From NCBI GenBank assembly GCA_963825415.1, contig CAWGTD010000003.1, positions 186,001 through 250,000 on the forward strand: a DNA stretch of 64,000 nucleotides, read 5' to 3'. Source of the stretch: BP-464 sp963825415. GTDB taxonomy: Bacteria; Actinomycetota; Thermoleophilia; Solirubrobacterales; Solirubrobacteraceae. Below, in pieces: positions 47,779 to 57,536 of the stretch (position 1 is its first letter; each line of letters starts with the position of its first letter). The notes beneath the pieces were generated by a model that made no database searches, was not told the DNA's origin, and saw nothing but the letters and a program-made list of their open reading frames with translations. The translations under genes and the position numbers were made by a program.

Positions 47779-48447
47779 CTACGCGCTGAGCCGGAACGGC
47801 GGGTATTCGTCGGTGACAAGCACAAATGCGTATCCGACCACGCGCATGTGCCAGCGCATGGTGCCCTCGACGTAGTCGAACAGGCCGCGCGGGTAGCGCC
47901 CGGTGAACAGGATCGCGAACCACGCGCCGATCACCGCGAAGAGCCCGCCGATGGTGAGGAAGAACAGCACGATGTAGTGCGGGATCGCGAGGAACCACTT
48001 CACGAGCGGCAGCCACTGGTGCAGGTTCGTCTCGGGGTCGACGGGCCGCGGTAGCTCGAGGTGGACGCTCTGCTGGTCGGTGGTCGACGGATAGCGGTCG
48101 TTCATCAGCGCGACGTAGACGCCCACGCGGTTGCCGAACCGCAGAAGCTCCAGGTTCCAGTCGAACCACCAACCGGGATAGCGCCGACGAAAGACGATCA
48201 TCAGCAGCGGTGCCAGGACCAGCACGCCGCCCGCCCCGAATGACACGTCGGAGGCGCGATGGCCCCACTCGCCGCCCGAGCCACCGCCGCCCACCGCGGC
48301 GAGCACGATGGCGATCGGGATGACCGCGAAGATCCGAAGGGCCGTACTGACCCGATTGAGGTCGCGATCGGGATAGTCGACGGCGAACGTGACCGGATAC
48401 GACGGTGGCGTACTGGGCGGCGGCTGGGGAGGCGGGGAGGTAGACAT
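47779..48447 (-). CDS. DUF4389 domain membrane protein
   Basis: 222 residues. A Pro/Ser-rich N-terminus (MSTSPPPQPPPSTPP) is followed by a first hydrophobic unit with RRRYPGWWFDWNLELLRF and by a canonical DUF4389 unit (VKWFLAIPHYIVLFFL, AWFAILFTGRYPRGLFDYVEG, VLVTDEYPPF). It is a shorter relative of the four-unit protein at 1252-2526. Role unknown. It lies inside island segment 1 and converges with the DUF2938 gene. Confidence 0.82.
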   Translation of the reverse strand: MSTSPPPQPPPSTPPSYPVTFAVDYPDRDLNRVSTALRIFAVIPIAIVLAAVGGGGSGGEWGHRASDVSFGAGGVLVLAPLLMIVFRRRYPGWWFDWNLELLRFGNRVGVYVALMNDRYPSTTDQQSVHLELPRPVDPETNLHQWLPLVKWFLAIPHYIVLFFLTIGGLFAVIGAWFAILFTGRYPRGLFDYVEGTMRWHMRVVGYAFVLVTDEYPPFRLSA

Positions 48448-48747
48448 TGGATGCGACTCTCTTCCGTCGAGAGGGGTAAATGCAACCGCACCGTGCGTCC
48501 CGGCTGGAGCACAGAGCCCCTTGGAGGCAGCAAGCCGCGCCACCGACGGCGGCGGGGTCGCTCAGGCGCATCGCGAGGGGCAGGTCGAGGTCCTCGTCCT
48601 CGACAAATCCCGCTGGCAGCCCAGTCCTGGCCCCGGACGGCCTCTTCCATGAGCGAGCGCGGTCGTCACTCCAAGGCATTGGGCAGCGAACACCCGCCGC
48701 TGCCCGAACCCAGGCGAATCGTCGTCCTCCTGCCGGCCGTCGTGCTC
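48448..48747. other. Gene-poor end of island segment 1
   Basis: No convincing gene. The minus strand has an open stretch (DLPLAMRLSDPAAVG) that resembles a piece of a lost protein. The last 60 bp (48686-48729) are about 75% identical to the sequence in the same place before the third att repeat (53761-53804), so both att copies came with the same flanking element. No integrase remains. Confidence 0.5.
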
Positions 48748-48788
48748 CACACGCGAAAGGTCGCTGGTTCGAAACCAGCCGCGCCCAT
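48748..48788 (+). repeat. att-like repeat 2 (partial tRNA-Val 3' half)
   Basis: CACACGCGA(A)AGGTCGCTGG... through CGCGCCCAT, one mismatch to the tRNA. It lacks the 5' half, so it is not a functional tRNA. It separates island segments 1 and 2. Confidence 0.85.
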
Positions 48789-49010
48789 CGAGAGAACGCC
48801 CCGCTATGACGTTTCGTTTACCAGGGGCTTCGGCGAGCGAGCGATCGTTGATTAGAGCTTGCGACGAACTCCGGGGCTTGAGGGTGTCCGGTGGGGTGTC
48901 CGCCGGCTGGTCGTTCCCACGACCGATTGACCCTTGTCGCGCTGGGGTGCTGCGGGGCTGGCGCGCAACCTCCAGATCGCCCGCGTGACGCTCCGCCCTC
49001 GGGGTGAGGA
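48789..49010. other. Non-coding start of island segment 2
   Basis: 222 bp after the second att repeat with no supported gene. It is less GC-rich in parts than its surroundings (GACGTTTCGTTTACC, GATTAGAGC), consistent with foreign DNA. Confidence 0.4.
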
Positions 49011-49838
49011 TCAGCTCGCCGGCGGTCCGCCGAAGAACGCGGCTGAGATCAGCAGGTAGCCGGCGACGCCGGTGACGAGCAAGGCGAACCCACGTCCCAG
49101 GATGCGCTGGGGAACGCGGCCAGTGAGCTGAGCGCCGGCGACGGCACCGAGGACGCAGGCGCCGGCCATTGCGCCGGTGATGCCCGCATCGAGCGTGCGG
49201 CCGGCGAGCAGGTGGGTCAGAAGGCCGAGCAGCGAGGTGGCCGTGATGATCGCCAGCGAGGTGCCGACAGCGGTGCGGACCGTGAAGGCCAGGGCCACGG
49301 CGAGCGTCGGAACGATGAGAAAGCCGCCGCCGACGCCGAAGAAGCCGGTGAGGAGTCCGACGGCCGCCCCGGCGAGGATGTCGCGTGGGAGCCGCAGGGG
49401 CGGGCAGAAGTTTCCCTTCTCCCACTCGCCCTCCTCGTCGTCGTCCTCTTCGGCCTTTCGCCAGGTGGCGTGTGCGGCGGCGAGCATGATCACCGCGAAG
49501 CCGCCGAGCAGCAGCTCACCGCTCACGTGGTTGCCGAGAACGGTGCCGGCGACTATCCCCGGGAGCGCCGCGGCGGTGAACGAGCCGGCGTGGCGCCAGC
49601 AGACGCGGCCGGCCTGCGCATGGTGCAACGCTCCGGCCAGGGCGCCGGCGGCGACGACGACGAGAGACGCGGTCGTGGCGTCGGAGACGTTCTGGTCGAG
49701 GACGTAGACCAGGACGGGGACGGCGAGGACCGATCCGCCGCCGCCGAGCAGTCCGACCGCGACGCCGATGGCCAGCCCTAACGGGACCGCGAGGAGCACC
49801 ACGGTCAGTGAGACTCGCCAGTGGCGTCTATGGGCCAC
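49011..49838 (-). CDS. TauE/SafE-type sulfite/anion exporter
   Basis: A 275-residue membrane protein with eight or so helices in two homologous halves. The first half has GVAVGLLGGGGSVLAVPVLVY, the second GLLTGFFGVGGGFLIVPTLA, the duplicated signature of TauE/SafE exporters that move sulfite, sulfoacetate or thiosulfate-like anions. GTG at 49838 overlaps the rhodanese gene by 34 bp; a GTG at 49801 is an alternative. Last gene of the arsR-mmpL-MBL/rhodanese-tauE operon, where it would export the oxidised sulfur product. Confidence 0.88.
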   Translation of the reverse strand: MAHRRHWRVSLTVVLLAVPLGLAIGVAVGLLGGGGSVLAVPVLVYVLDQNVSDATTASLVVVAAGALAGALHHAQAGRVCWRHAGSFTAAALPGIVAGTVLGNHVSGELLLGGFAVIMLAAAHATWRKAEEDDDEEGEWEKGNFCPPLRLPRDILAGAAVGLLTGFFGVGGGFLIVPTLAVALAFTVRTAVGTSLAIITATSLLGLLTHLLAGRTLDAGITGAMAGACVLGAVAGAQLTGRVPQRILGRGFALLVTGVAGYLLISAAFFGGPPAS

Positions 49839-51202
49839 TCATTGCGCTTCCACATCGGTACGCCGCCTTCGACGACGTGGATGACCTGTTCGGCGCCGAA
49901 GTGCTGGATGAGGCTGGCGCCGACGGCGGCCCGCTGCCCCGATCCGCAGACCACCGCGATCGGCTGAGTGGGATCGAGCCCGTCGGGTAGCCGCTCGATG
50001 TCGTGGTAGGGGGTGAAGACCGAGCCGGGGATGTGGCCCGAGTCCCATTCATCCTGCTCGCGGACATCGAGGATCTGGATCGCGTCCTGGCCGGCGTCCC
50101 AGCGCTCGTGCAGCTCGGAGAGCGTGAGTCGGTCGGTGCGCTCGACGTCGCGGCGCTCTTCGCGCCAGCTGGTCATCCCGCCGGCCAGATAGCCCGCGAC
50201 GTTGGTGATGCCGACGGCAGCGGCGAGGCCGACCGCCTGGCGGGCGTCCTCGTCGTCGCGGCCGACGATGACCACGGGCTTTGCGGGATCGGCGAGCCAG
50301 GCGAGCTTGGAGCCGAAGCCGGCGCGCAGCGCGGTGATGCACAGTGAGCCGGGAATGTGCGCCTCGTCGAACTGCAGCTCGGTGCGCACGTCGACGACCA
50401 GGGCCCCGTCCGACTGCCAGGCGGCCACCTGGCGCGGGGCGAGCGGGTGCGGGTCGATGCTGTCGCGCACCAGCGGGCCGCGGTTGAGCGCGACGATGTT
50501 CCGAAAGTTCGGCGGCTGCGGACCGAGCGCGGACGTCGTCCTCTCGACGAACTCGTCCTCGTCGAGGATGCCCAGCAGCTCCTGGTGGCTCCCCTCGAAG
50601 CCGATCGTCGAAGAGATCTTCATGTCCATCCCGGGACCGCCGCACAGCGAGCCGCCCAGGTGGCCCGGCCAGACCTCGCAGTCGGCGGGCAGTTCGAGCA
50701 GCGTGTTGCGCAGCGAGTCGAAGATCGCACGAGCGCCGTCCTCCTTGTCGATGGCCAGGTCCGGCCGCGCGATGTCGCCGACGAACAGCGAGTCGCCGGT
50801 CAGCACGGCCCATGGCTCCTCGCCGCGGTCGGTGTCGATGAGCGCGAACGCCGTGTGCTCCGGCCGGTGGCCGGGGGTGTGCAGCGCTCGAACACGGATG
50901 GCGCCCAGTTCGAGCTCCCAGCCCCCGGCGAACGGTTCGTGGTCGTACTCGGCCTCCGCGTCCTCGTGGATGTGGATCGTCGCGCCGGTGGCGGCGACGA
51001 GCCGGCCGTGTCCCGAGACGTGGTCGGCGTGGTTGTGGGTCTCCAGGATGTGCTCGATCTGCACCCCGAGGTAGCGGGCGAGGTGCAGGTACTCATCGAT
51101 GTCCAGGCGCGGGTCGACGACTGCGGCAACACCCGCCTTCTCGTCGCCGACGAGATAGCTGGCACAGCCGAGGTCGTCGTGGGTGATCTGACGGAAGATC
51201 AT
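49805..51202 (-). CDS. Persulfide dioxygenase-like MBL protein with two rhodanese domains
   Basis: 465 residues. The N-terminal MBL domain carries THNHADHVSGHG and a histidine in LHTPGHRPEH, as in ETHE1-type persulfide dioxygenases. Two rhodanese domains follow. The first (about 255-350) has no catalytic cysteine (VVIVGRDDED in its loop). The second has VVCGSGQRAAVG with the active Cys. The fusion couples sulfane-sulfur transfer to oxidation of glutathione-like persulfide to sulfite. It starts 9 bp after the stop of the MMPL gene in a sulfur-detoxification operon. Confidence 0.9.
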   Translation of the reverse strand: MIFRQITHDDLGCASYLVGDEKAGVAAVVDPRLDIDEYLHLARYLGVQIEHILETHNHADHVSGHGRLVAATGATIHIHEDAEAEYDHEPFAGGWELELGAIRVRALHTPGHRPEHTAFALIDTDRGEEPWAVLTGDSLFVGDIARPDLAIDKEDGARAIFDSLRNTLLELPADCEVWPGHLGGSLCGGPGMDMKISSTIGFEGSHQELLGILDEDEFVERTTSALGPQPPNFRNIVALNRGPLVRDSIDPHPLAPRQVAAWQSDGALVVDVRTELQFDEAHIPGSLCITALRAGFGSKLAWLADPAKPVVIVGRDDEDARQAVGLAAAVGITNVAGYLAGGMTSWREERRDVERTDRLTLSELHERWDAGQDAIQILDVREQDEWDSGHIPGSVFTPYHDIERLPDGLDPTQPIAVVCGSGQRAAVGASLIQHFGAEQVIHVVEGGVPMWKRNEWPIDATGESH

Positions 51203-51210
51203 CTGTCCTC

Positions 51211-53311
51211 CTAGGCGTGTCCGAAGCGGACGTCGGGGAGCAGTCGGTCAAGCCATCTGGGCAGCCACCAGGCGCTCGCGCCGAGCAGCCGCAGCAGCAC
51301 CGGCATCAGCACGAGCCGCACGAGCGCGGCGTCGATCAGCACGGCGATGCCGAGGATCACGCCCATCTCCTTGGGCGGAAGCGGGCCGGAGAGAGCGAAC
51401 GTGAAGAACACGGCGACCATCACGGCCGCGGCGGCGGTGATGACCTTGCCCGAGGTGGCGATGCCCTCGATCGCTGCGTCCTTGGCATCGCCGCGCTGAT
51501 CCCAGCGCTCCTTGGCCGAGGCGAGAAGGAACACGGTGTAGTCCATGCCCAGGGCGAAGAGCATCGCGAAGAAGAACACCGGCGCCCATGCGTCGAGATA
51601 ACCCTGCGGCTCGAACCCGAGCAGGCCGGCGCCGACACCGTCCTGGAAGATCCACTTGGCCACGCCGAAGGAGGCCAGGGTGGCAAACACGTTGAGCAGG
51701 ACGCCCGCCAATGCGATGACCGGCGCCTGCAGCGCGACGAGCAGCAGCAGGAAACCGAGCGCGAGGACGACCGCGATCACCAGCGGAGTGGCGTGGGCCA
51801 GGGCGTTCTCCAGGTCGAGGTTCTCGGCCACCGCGCCACCCGTGAGCGCGCCGGACGGCAGCCGGTCTCGCAGACGCTCGATCGTCGAGCGCACGTCGCC
51901 GCCGGAGGGCGAGCCCTTGGGCACGGCCTGGATGAGGACGGAGCCGTTCGCCGTCTGGGCGGGGAGCACGGATGCCAGCCCCGCATCGTTGCGCAGCACG
52001 TCGTCGATCGCCCTCGCATCGGCGCTTGGCGCGATGATTTGCAGCGCTCCGGGAGCTCCCCGGCCGAAGGCGGCCTGGACGCGGTCATAGCCCTGTCGCG
52101 AGGAGTCGCCCGACGGCACGACGGTGATCGACGGCATGCCCGTGTCGAGGTTGGCGACGGGCAAGGCCAGCGCGACCACGGCGGCCATCCCGGCCAGACC
52201 GAAGACGACCGGCCGGCGCCAGGCCGCAGCGGCCCAGCGCGCCAGCCGTTCGCTGCGGTGGACCTCGGGGTGCGACCACGGCAGCGAGATGCGGTTGATC
52301 CTCGACCCCAGCTTGGCCAGCACGGCGGGCAGCAGCGTCAGCGACGCGCCGAGCACGAACACGACGGCGAACATGATTCCGATGGCCATCGAGCGGAAGG
52401 CCGGGCTCGGAACCAGCAGTACGGCGGACAGGGAGATCAGCACGGTCACGCCGGAGAAGGCAACGGCCTTGCCGGCGGTATCCATGGCTGTGCCCACGGC
52501 GTCGACGGCTGAGCCGCCGGCGTCCAGGGCCTGGCGGAATCGCGAGACGATGAACAGCGCGTAGTCGATGCCCAGAGCGAGGGCGAACATCAGCGCGAAG
52601 TTCATCGCCCAGATCGAGATGTCGAACGCCTGCGCGCCGACGAAGAGCATCCCGGCAGCGGCCACCAGGCCGAGCACCGTGAGCATCAGCGGCAGCCCGG
52701 CGGCGACCAGCGACCCGAACGCGACGAGCATGATCGCGATCGTCACCGGCCAGGAGATGACCTCGGACTTGATCATCGCCGCCTTGTTGGCCTGGTTGAA
52801 GTCAGACCACATCCCCGAGGCGCCCGTCAGCGAGACGCGGATGTCGCCGCCGCCCACGTTGCGGATCGGGTCCTTGAGATCGTCGGCGGCTCGGACCATC
52901 TCGACAGGCTTCGCACGCCGCGCCGGCCACGACGATGGCGGTGTGCCGGTCGGAGGAGATCGAGACGCCCGGCCGCGGCGCGACAACCGTCGAGACGTCG
53001 GGGTTGGCCTCCAGCAGCCGGGTTACTCGCGCGAGGGCTGAGCGGAAGGCCGGTTCGTCGACGGTCTGCGACGGCGACGAGATGACGACCTGCAACGCGT
53101 AGCTGCCCTGACCGGCGAACTTCTTGTCGATCGCGGCGCGGGCCTTCACCGACTCGGACCCCGTGGCCTCCCAGCCGGCCCCCGAGAGCGCGTGCTCGAC
53201 CCGCGGCGCCATCGACCCGAGCCCGATCGCCAGCAGTACCCAGACCAGCGCAACAACGCGGACATGCGTGGCCGTCCAGCGGCCGAGGCGCCCGACGGGA
53301 CCGAGGCTCAT
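51211..53311 (-). CDS. MMPL/RND family transporter, frameshifted
   Basis: About 700 residues. Two blocks of about six helices contain the MMPL signatures ALGIDYALFIVSRFRQ and ALGMDYTVFLLASAKERW (proton-relay Asp). Exported loops lie between helices 1-2 and 7-8. MMPL proteins move lipids or drugs out of actinobacteria. The N-terminus (MSLGPVGRLGRWTATHVRVV) overlaps the ArsR stop as ATGA. A frame break near 52915 (SDRHTAIVVAGA to AKPVEMVRAADDLKDP) is a one-base indel. Membership in a sulfur operon is notable. Confidence 0.88.
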
Positions 53312-53655
53312 CGAGCAGCTTGGGTCGCTTCGAGGATCGCATCGAGCTCCGCGAGCTGACTGCGGAGACCGCCGCAGACCATCTCGCACATCTCGAAGAC
53401 CGTCTCGTCGGCGATGACGTAGCGCACGCTGTTGCCCTCCTTGCTGCGACCGATGAGTCCGCCCTGATGCAGCGCTCCGAGATGCTTGGAGACGTTCTGC
53501 TGGGTCGCGCCGAGGTCAGAGGCGATGACGCCCACGGTGGCGGAGCCGTCGCGGAGGCGGTCGAGGATCTTGATGCGCATGGGCTCGCCCATGAGGCGAA
53601 AACGTTGCGCGATCAGCTCGACCAGCGGCTCAGGAAGCGGATGGGCGATGGGCAT
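53308..53655 (-). CDS. ArsR-family repressor
   Basis: A 115-residue winged-helix repressor: RFRLMGEPMRIKILDRLRDG, then VIASDLGATQQNVSKHLGAL, and GRSKEGNSVRYVIADE (wing). A Cys pair in FEMCEMVCGG near the C-terminal helix could sense sulfide, persulfide or a metal. The context (persulfide dioxygenase, rhodanese, TauE) favours a BigR/SqrR-like sulfur sensor. It heads the four-gene operon and probably represses it through the AT-rich box at its start. Confidence 0.9.
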   Translation of the reverse strand: MPIAHPLPEPLVELIAQRFRLMGEPMRIKILDRLRDGSATVGVIASDLGATQQNVSKHLGALHQGGLIGRSKEGNSVRYVIADETVFEMCEMVCGGLRSQLAELDAILEATQAAR

Positions 53656-53680
53656 GCCTGCAACTATACAACTAGTCAGG
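53656..53680 (-). promoter_or_regulatory. Promoter/operator of the arsR operon
   Basis: Minus strand TATAGT (-10, 53663-53668) only 7 bp before the ATG, giving a leaderless message. It is set in an AT-rich repeat AACTAT-ACAACTAGT that looks like an ArsR-type operator covering the -10. Confidence 0.55.
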
Positions 53681-53906
53681 CTCATAGCTGTTCTAGCGTC
53701 CGCACGCCGCTTTGCCGAACCGAGGCGAGGAGTCCAGCGCAAAGCTCGGCGCCCAGCGATTGGGCAGCGAGCACTGGCTGGTGCCCAAATCCACCCGTAT
53801 CGAGCGGCATTTGCGGGCATCCGAGCGAAGGCCCAGCCCTACGAAACTCGCATGGGACGGCCGAAATCATTGGTCCTGCGGGCGTTCTCCTCTCGAGCGG
53901 CCATCG
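53681..53906. other. Island end region without a gene
   Basis: No supported gene. 53761-53804 is similar to 48686-48729. Short frames on both strands look spurious. Confidence 0.45.
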
Positions 53907-53952
53907 CGCTTCACACGCGAGAGGTCGCTGGTTCGAAACCAGCCGCGCCCAT
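53907..53952 (+). repeat. att-like repeat 3 (partial tRNA-Val 3' half)
   Basis: 46 nt identical to 47078-47123, again without the 5' half of the tRNA. It marks the distal end of the island. Copies 2 and 3 share the next bases (CGAG) that the tRNA copy lacks. Confidence 0.88.
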
Positions 53953-53966
53953 CGAGCGTCTGGCTA

Positions 53967-55598
53967 TCAGTCCGGCCAGGCGCCGTTGGTCAGCCGGACG
54001 GCGTAGAAGCCGGTGTAGGCCTCCGAGTACCAGACCTCCTTGCGCTCGGGCGCGAAGGTCGGCTGCGAGTAGGCCCAGTTGGAGCCCTCCGGGAACGCGC
54101 GCGGCTGCACCGGCGCGGTGAAGTAGGCGACCTCGCGGGGGTGGTAGGGGTCCTCGATGTTGAAGATCCGCAGGCCCGAGATGGCCATGCCGCAGGCGAC
54201 GATCGGCGGATCGACCCGGGTCGGCACGTTGCAGAAGTGCCCGGTGTAGTCCTGGGCGAACGAGAACGGGTTGTGCCGTTGGCGACGTGCCGGGGTCGTC
54301 CTGGAGCTTGCCGCCGATCCGGTTCTCCTCCTGGTGGACCTCGAGGCGCAGGTTGGAGATCACGAACGGGTTCTTCGGATCGGAGATGTCGATGATCCGG
54401 GTCGCGCCGGTGCGGTCGCTGCCGTGCGCAGGAACTCGTCGGACTCGAGCACGAACGGCTTGCCGTCGAAGGTGACCGGGATCGTGTTCTGCGGCATGCT
54501 CATCTGGTTCCAGGTGAGCTTGGAGACGTGCTCCATGTGCGGGTTGGCCTCGCGGTTCTGGATCGAGCGAGACGTCGTAGATCTCGAAGCCGTTGTTAGT
54601 TCGTGTCCTCGTGCGACGTAGGCGCGTGTTGCCGTCCGTCGGAGATCGAGATGCCGTGCGCGGCGACGTCGCTGCTGATGGACCGATCAGCTTCGGCACG
54701 ACCGGGTTCGGAGATGTCGACCGCGGTCACCGTCTCGTTGGAGAGCGAGGACGCGTAGAAGGTGTTGCCGTCAGGCGCGATCCCGCTCTCGTGGCCCCAG
54801 ATGCCGAGCGGCGTCGAGGACTGCAGCACCGGCGCCTTGCAGCCGAGGCCCGGCGTGGCATTGAGGTCGTAGATGTCGACCTCGCCCGGCAGCACCGTCT
54901 GGCTCAGGTTGCCCGCGACGGCCATCAGCAGGCCGCGCTTCTCGCTGAGGATCAGCGACTCGTGCGGGAAGCTCATCGCCGGCGAGGTCGAGGATCGTGC
55001 TCAGCGTCGGGTTCGCCGGGTCGTTCATGTCGAGCACGCGCACGCCCGAGGTTGACGTCGCCGACGTTGGTCGGCGGCAGCAGCGAGGTGTCGTAGTAGG
55101 CGCACTCGTTGCCGTACTTGTCGACGTAGCGCAGGACCTTGTAGCCGCCGACGGTGCCGACGATCGTCCCGTTCTGCCCGGCCTTCTCCTGGGTGTGCTG
55201 GCCGACGAGCTCGGCGTTGCACCGCAGCCCTGCGCGGCCAGGCCGCTCTCGTGGTCCGCGCGGCTGATCCGCCCCTGGATCCCGGTCTCCTGGCGAGCGC
55301 CCGGGCCGCAGACCGCCCTGGGCACCGGCACGAGCGGCGGCTCGTCCGGGCGGGGCGACTGCGCGCCGCTGGCGCCCTGCACAGGGGTGAGCTCCGTGTC
55401 CGGCAGCACCTGAGTGGGCGGGGCGGAGCGCTTCTCGTAGGCGACGCGGCTGGACATGCTTCCCAAGGACGCGCCCGGCGCGAGCTTGTAGGTGAAGAGT
55501 TCGCGCTGGCCGATGTGCGCGCCGGCGACCGCGGGGACCAGGCCGGCCACCGCCGCGATCGCGAGGCCGACGGCGAAGCTGCTGCGAAGAGAGGGCAT
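53967..55598 (-). pseudogene. Secreted LVIVD-type beta-propeller protein, many frameshifts
   Basis: About 540 residues spread over three frames. The N-terminus MPSLRSSFAVGLAIAAVAGLV is a signal peptide. Repeat units of the LVIVD kind recur: GVRVLDMNDPANPTLS, TVTAVDISEPGRAE, NGFEIYDVS, TRIIDISDPKNPFVISNL, GLRIFNIEDPYHPREVAYF. It ends RLTNGAWPD. At least five frame changes lie between 54230 and 55300. Given the error-rich neighbourhood it may be an intact gene with a poor consensus rather than a dead one. It probably acts extracellularly as a binding or structural protein. Confidence 0.65.
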
Positions 55599-55766
55599 CC
55601 CCCGGCCCTAACGGTCGCCCACCGCCAAACTTGCTCGCCGGAGGTTCAGCTCTGCAGCGCCTTGCGGGCGCGGTTGGTGACGGGTGAGCGTGCCCTCCAA
55701 GAACGCTCACGGATCTTCACGCCGCCGCGCAACGCGCATTCGGCAAGGCCGCGCCGGCTGGACGGG

Positions 55767-56742
55767 TCACTCGCCGCGGGGCATCACCGCGTCGAAGGCC
55801 CGCAGAGCGGCGCGCTTGAGCGCCGTAGTGCCCGCTCGCGCGACCGCCGCCGAGGTCGAGGCCGCACCGGTGGGCTCGACCTCGAGCACGTCGCCTTCCA
55901 CCAGCGTGCCAGCCTCGGCGACGTTGGCGTATACCCCGAGGCAGTGGTCAGCGTGGGCGTTGATGGTCCGCAGGACGTCCGGGTCGGCTGGCAGATCGCC
56001 CTGCTGGCGGGTCGGGATGGAACAGCGCAGAGCGGGGATATCTGCTTCAAAGGTCACATTCGGTGCGCGGAGCCGTCTCCCGCACCAGTCGAACTCCGCG
56101 AGCTCGGCGCCGTCGCGCTCGATCAGCACGTTGGGCCGGAAGCGACGCACGTCGAAGCGCGAGCCGGGAGAACGCTCGGCCAGCGCGCGCAGGCTCGCTC
56201 GCGTCACCAGGAGAATCGGGTAGGCGTCGTACAGCGCCCCGACCGGGGTGGCATACCGGGCCAGCTCGGCGAGCTTGCGCACCGGGAACATCGAGAAGTC
56301 GGGGAGCGGCTCGCCGTCGGGAATCGCGAACTGGCGGCGCAGATCGGCCTTGGTGGCCTGCGGTGTGCGGTAGCGCCGTTTCTCCGAGAGCGCCGGAAGC
56401 GACTCGAGCCGCGCCGGCTTCCCGATCAACTCCGACAGCAGATCATGGATCGCCGGATCGGAGCTGGAGACCTCGGACCCGTCCGGAAAGGTGACGATCA
56501 CCTCGAGCACGTCCCCGGGGCCGCCGACCGGCCTGCTGGATCCTCCACGAACCGGGCGCTGCACTGCAGGAGAACCGGCCAGCGACGAGCGGTTGTGAAG
56601 GTGTCGAGCTCCACGTCGCGCACGGCCCACATCCTGTCGGCGTGCAGGCCGCCCGCCGCGATGGCCGACCGAGCGAGGCGTTCCCCACCCATCGACTTGA
56701 CCGGTACCGCCAGATCTCAGCCACGCTGCCGGCGACGCTCAC
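55767..56742 (-). CDS. MOSC-domain protein, frameshifted
   Basis: About 320 residues. The N-terminal beta-barrel (MOSC_N) begins SVAGSVAEIWRY, continues in another frame MGGERLARSAIAAGGLHADR, and in a third from GDVLEVIVTFPDGSEV. The MOSC domain then follows (RRFRPNVLIERDG, EADIPALRCSIPTRQQ with the conserved Cys). MOSC proteins bind molybdenum cofactor and reduce N-hydroxylated compounds (YcbX/mARC type) or transfer sulfur. Two indels lie near 56690 and 56520. Confidence 0.82.
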
Positions 56743-56798
56743 GAGTCGGCGAGCCTACAGCAGCGGACCTCGTACACCGACGTTGCGGGTCGCCGTCG

Positions 56799-56990
56799 CT
56801 ATAGATGGCATGGCGCCGAGGTGCCCGGCTTGTCGGGCCAAATCACGAGCAGCAGCAGGCCGGCGAGCGCGGCCCCGCTTAGCTGCGCACCAACGTAGGA
56901 CAGCGCCGCGCGGCGCGGGAAGTGGCGCGTCAGCGTGAAGGCGAACGTCACCGCCGGGTTGATGTGGGCACCTGACAGATGCCGGCGAAA
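56799..56990 (-). pseudogene. Aquaporin/glycerol facilitator fragment
   Basis: About 60 residues around the first NPA box of a MIP channel: SGAHINPAVTFAFTLTRHF, then ALSYVGAQLSGAALAGLLLL. The N-terminal helix and the whole second half are missing. Upstream the sequence breaks off just before an A-run (56997-57003). Either a deletion remnant or a false join in the assembly. Confidence 0.7.
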
Positions 56991-57070
56991 GTCGGTAAAA
57001 AAATGACGGACAAGGAGGAGCGGCTAGCACACGTCGCCGCGCAGGCGATGACGCTCGTACTCTTCTCTGG

Positions 57071-57244
57071 GTGGAGGCAGTCTTCAGGGACGGCCCGCTC
57101 AAGGGTGAGCGCCTGGAAATAGCACCGGCCGAAGGGCGGCCGCCGAGCACCATCGACGTGCCCGCCCCTCCCGGCGGAGCGCTCGCGCCACTGCCTCGCC
57201 GAATGGACCCAGGAGGGAATGTCGGCGAACTACACGTTCGTCTC
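57071..57244 (+). CDS. Small hypothetical protein, frameshifted
   Basis: About 57 residues: EAVFRDGPLKGERLEIAP, then RPPSTIDVPAPPGGALA, and after a one-base shift near 57185 HCLAEWTQEGMSANYTFVSS. The pattern of a short beta-rich protein with a conserved STIDVP core looks real. A TACTCT hexamer 7 nt before the GTG would give a leaderless transcript. No family recognised. It abuts the homopolymer stretch. Confidence 0.45.
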
Positions 57245-57260
57245 GTCCGTGTAGTCGCGC

Positions 57261-57303
57261 AAATTTTTTTAAAAAAAAAGGGGGGGGGGCCCCGAGTGGT
57301 CGC
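57261..57303. other. Stacked homopolymers (T, A, G, C runs), probable artefact
   Basis: Consecutive runs of T, A, G and C. Such a ladder is not credible in a genome of this composition and most likely marks a low-quality join. Confidence 0.8.
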
Positions 57304-57534
<231 letters not shown>

Positions 57535-57536
57535 CG

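Noticed and set aside
48748..48788. Additional tRNA genes at 48748 and 53907
   Set aside because: Only the 3' half is present and no acceptor 5' strand or D-arm exists, so these are att repeats, not tRNAs.
48745..48860. Short peptide frames reading through the tRNA repeats (for example GWFRTSDLSRV)
   Set aside because: This is the familiar spurious translation of a tRNA T-arm on the opposite strand.
55685..55705. A third copy of the leader motif (TTCTTGGAGGGCAC on the minus strand)
   Set aside because: Only the first block is similar. The later blocks (TGGGG, GGCAGCA, CTGACTT, ribosome-binding hairpin) are absent, so it is probably a chance match or part of a gene remnant.
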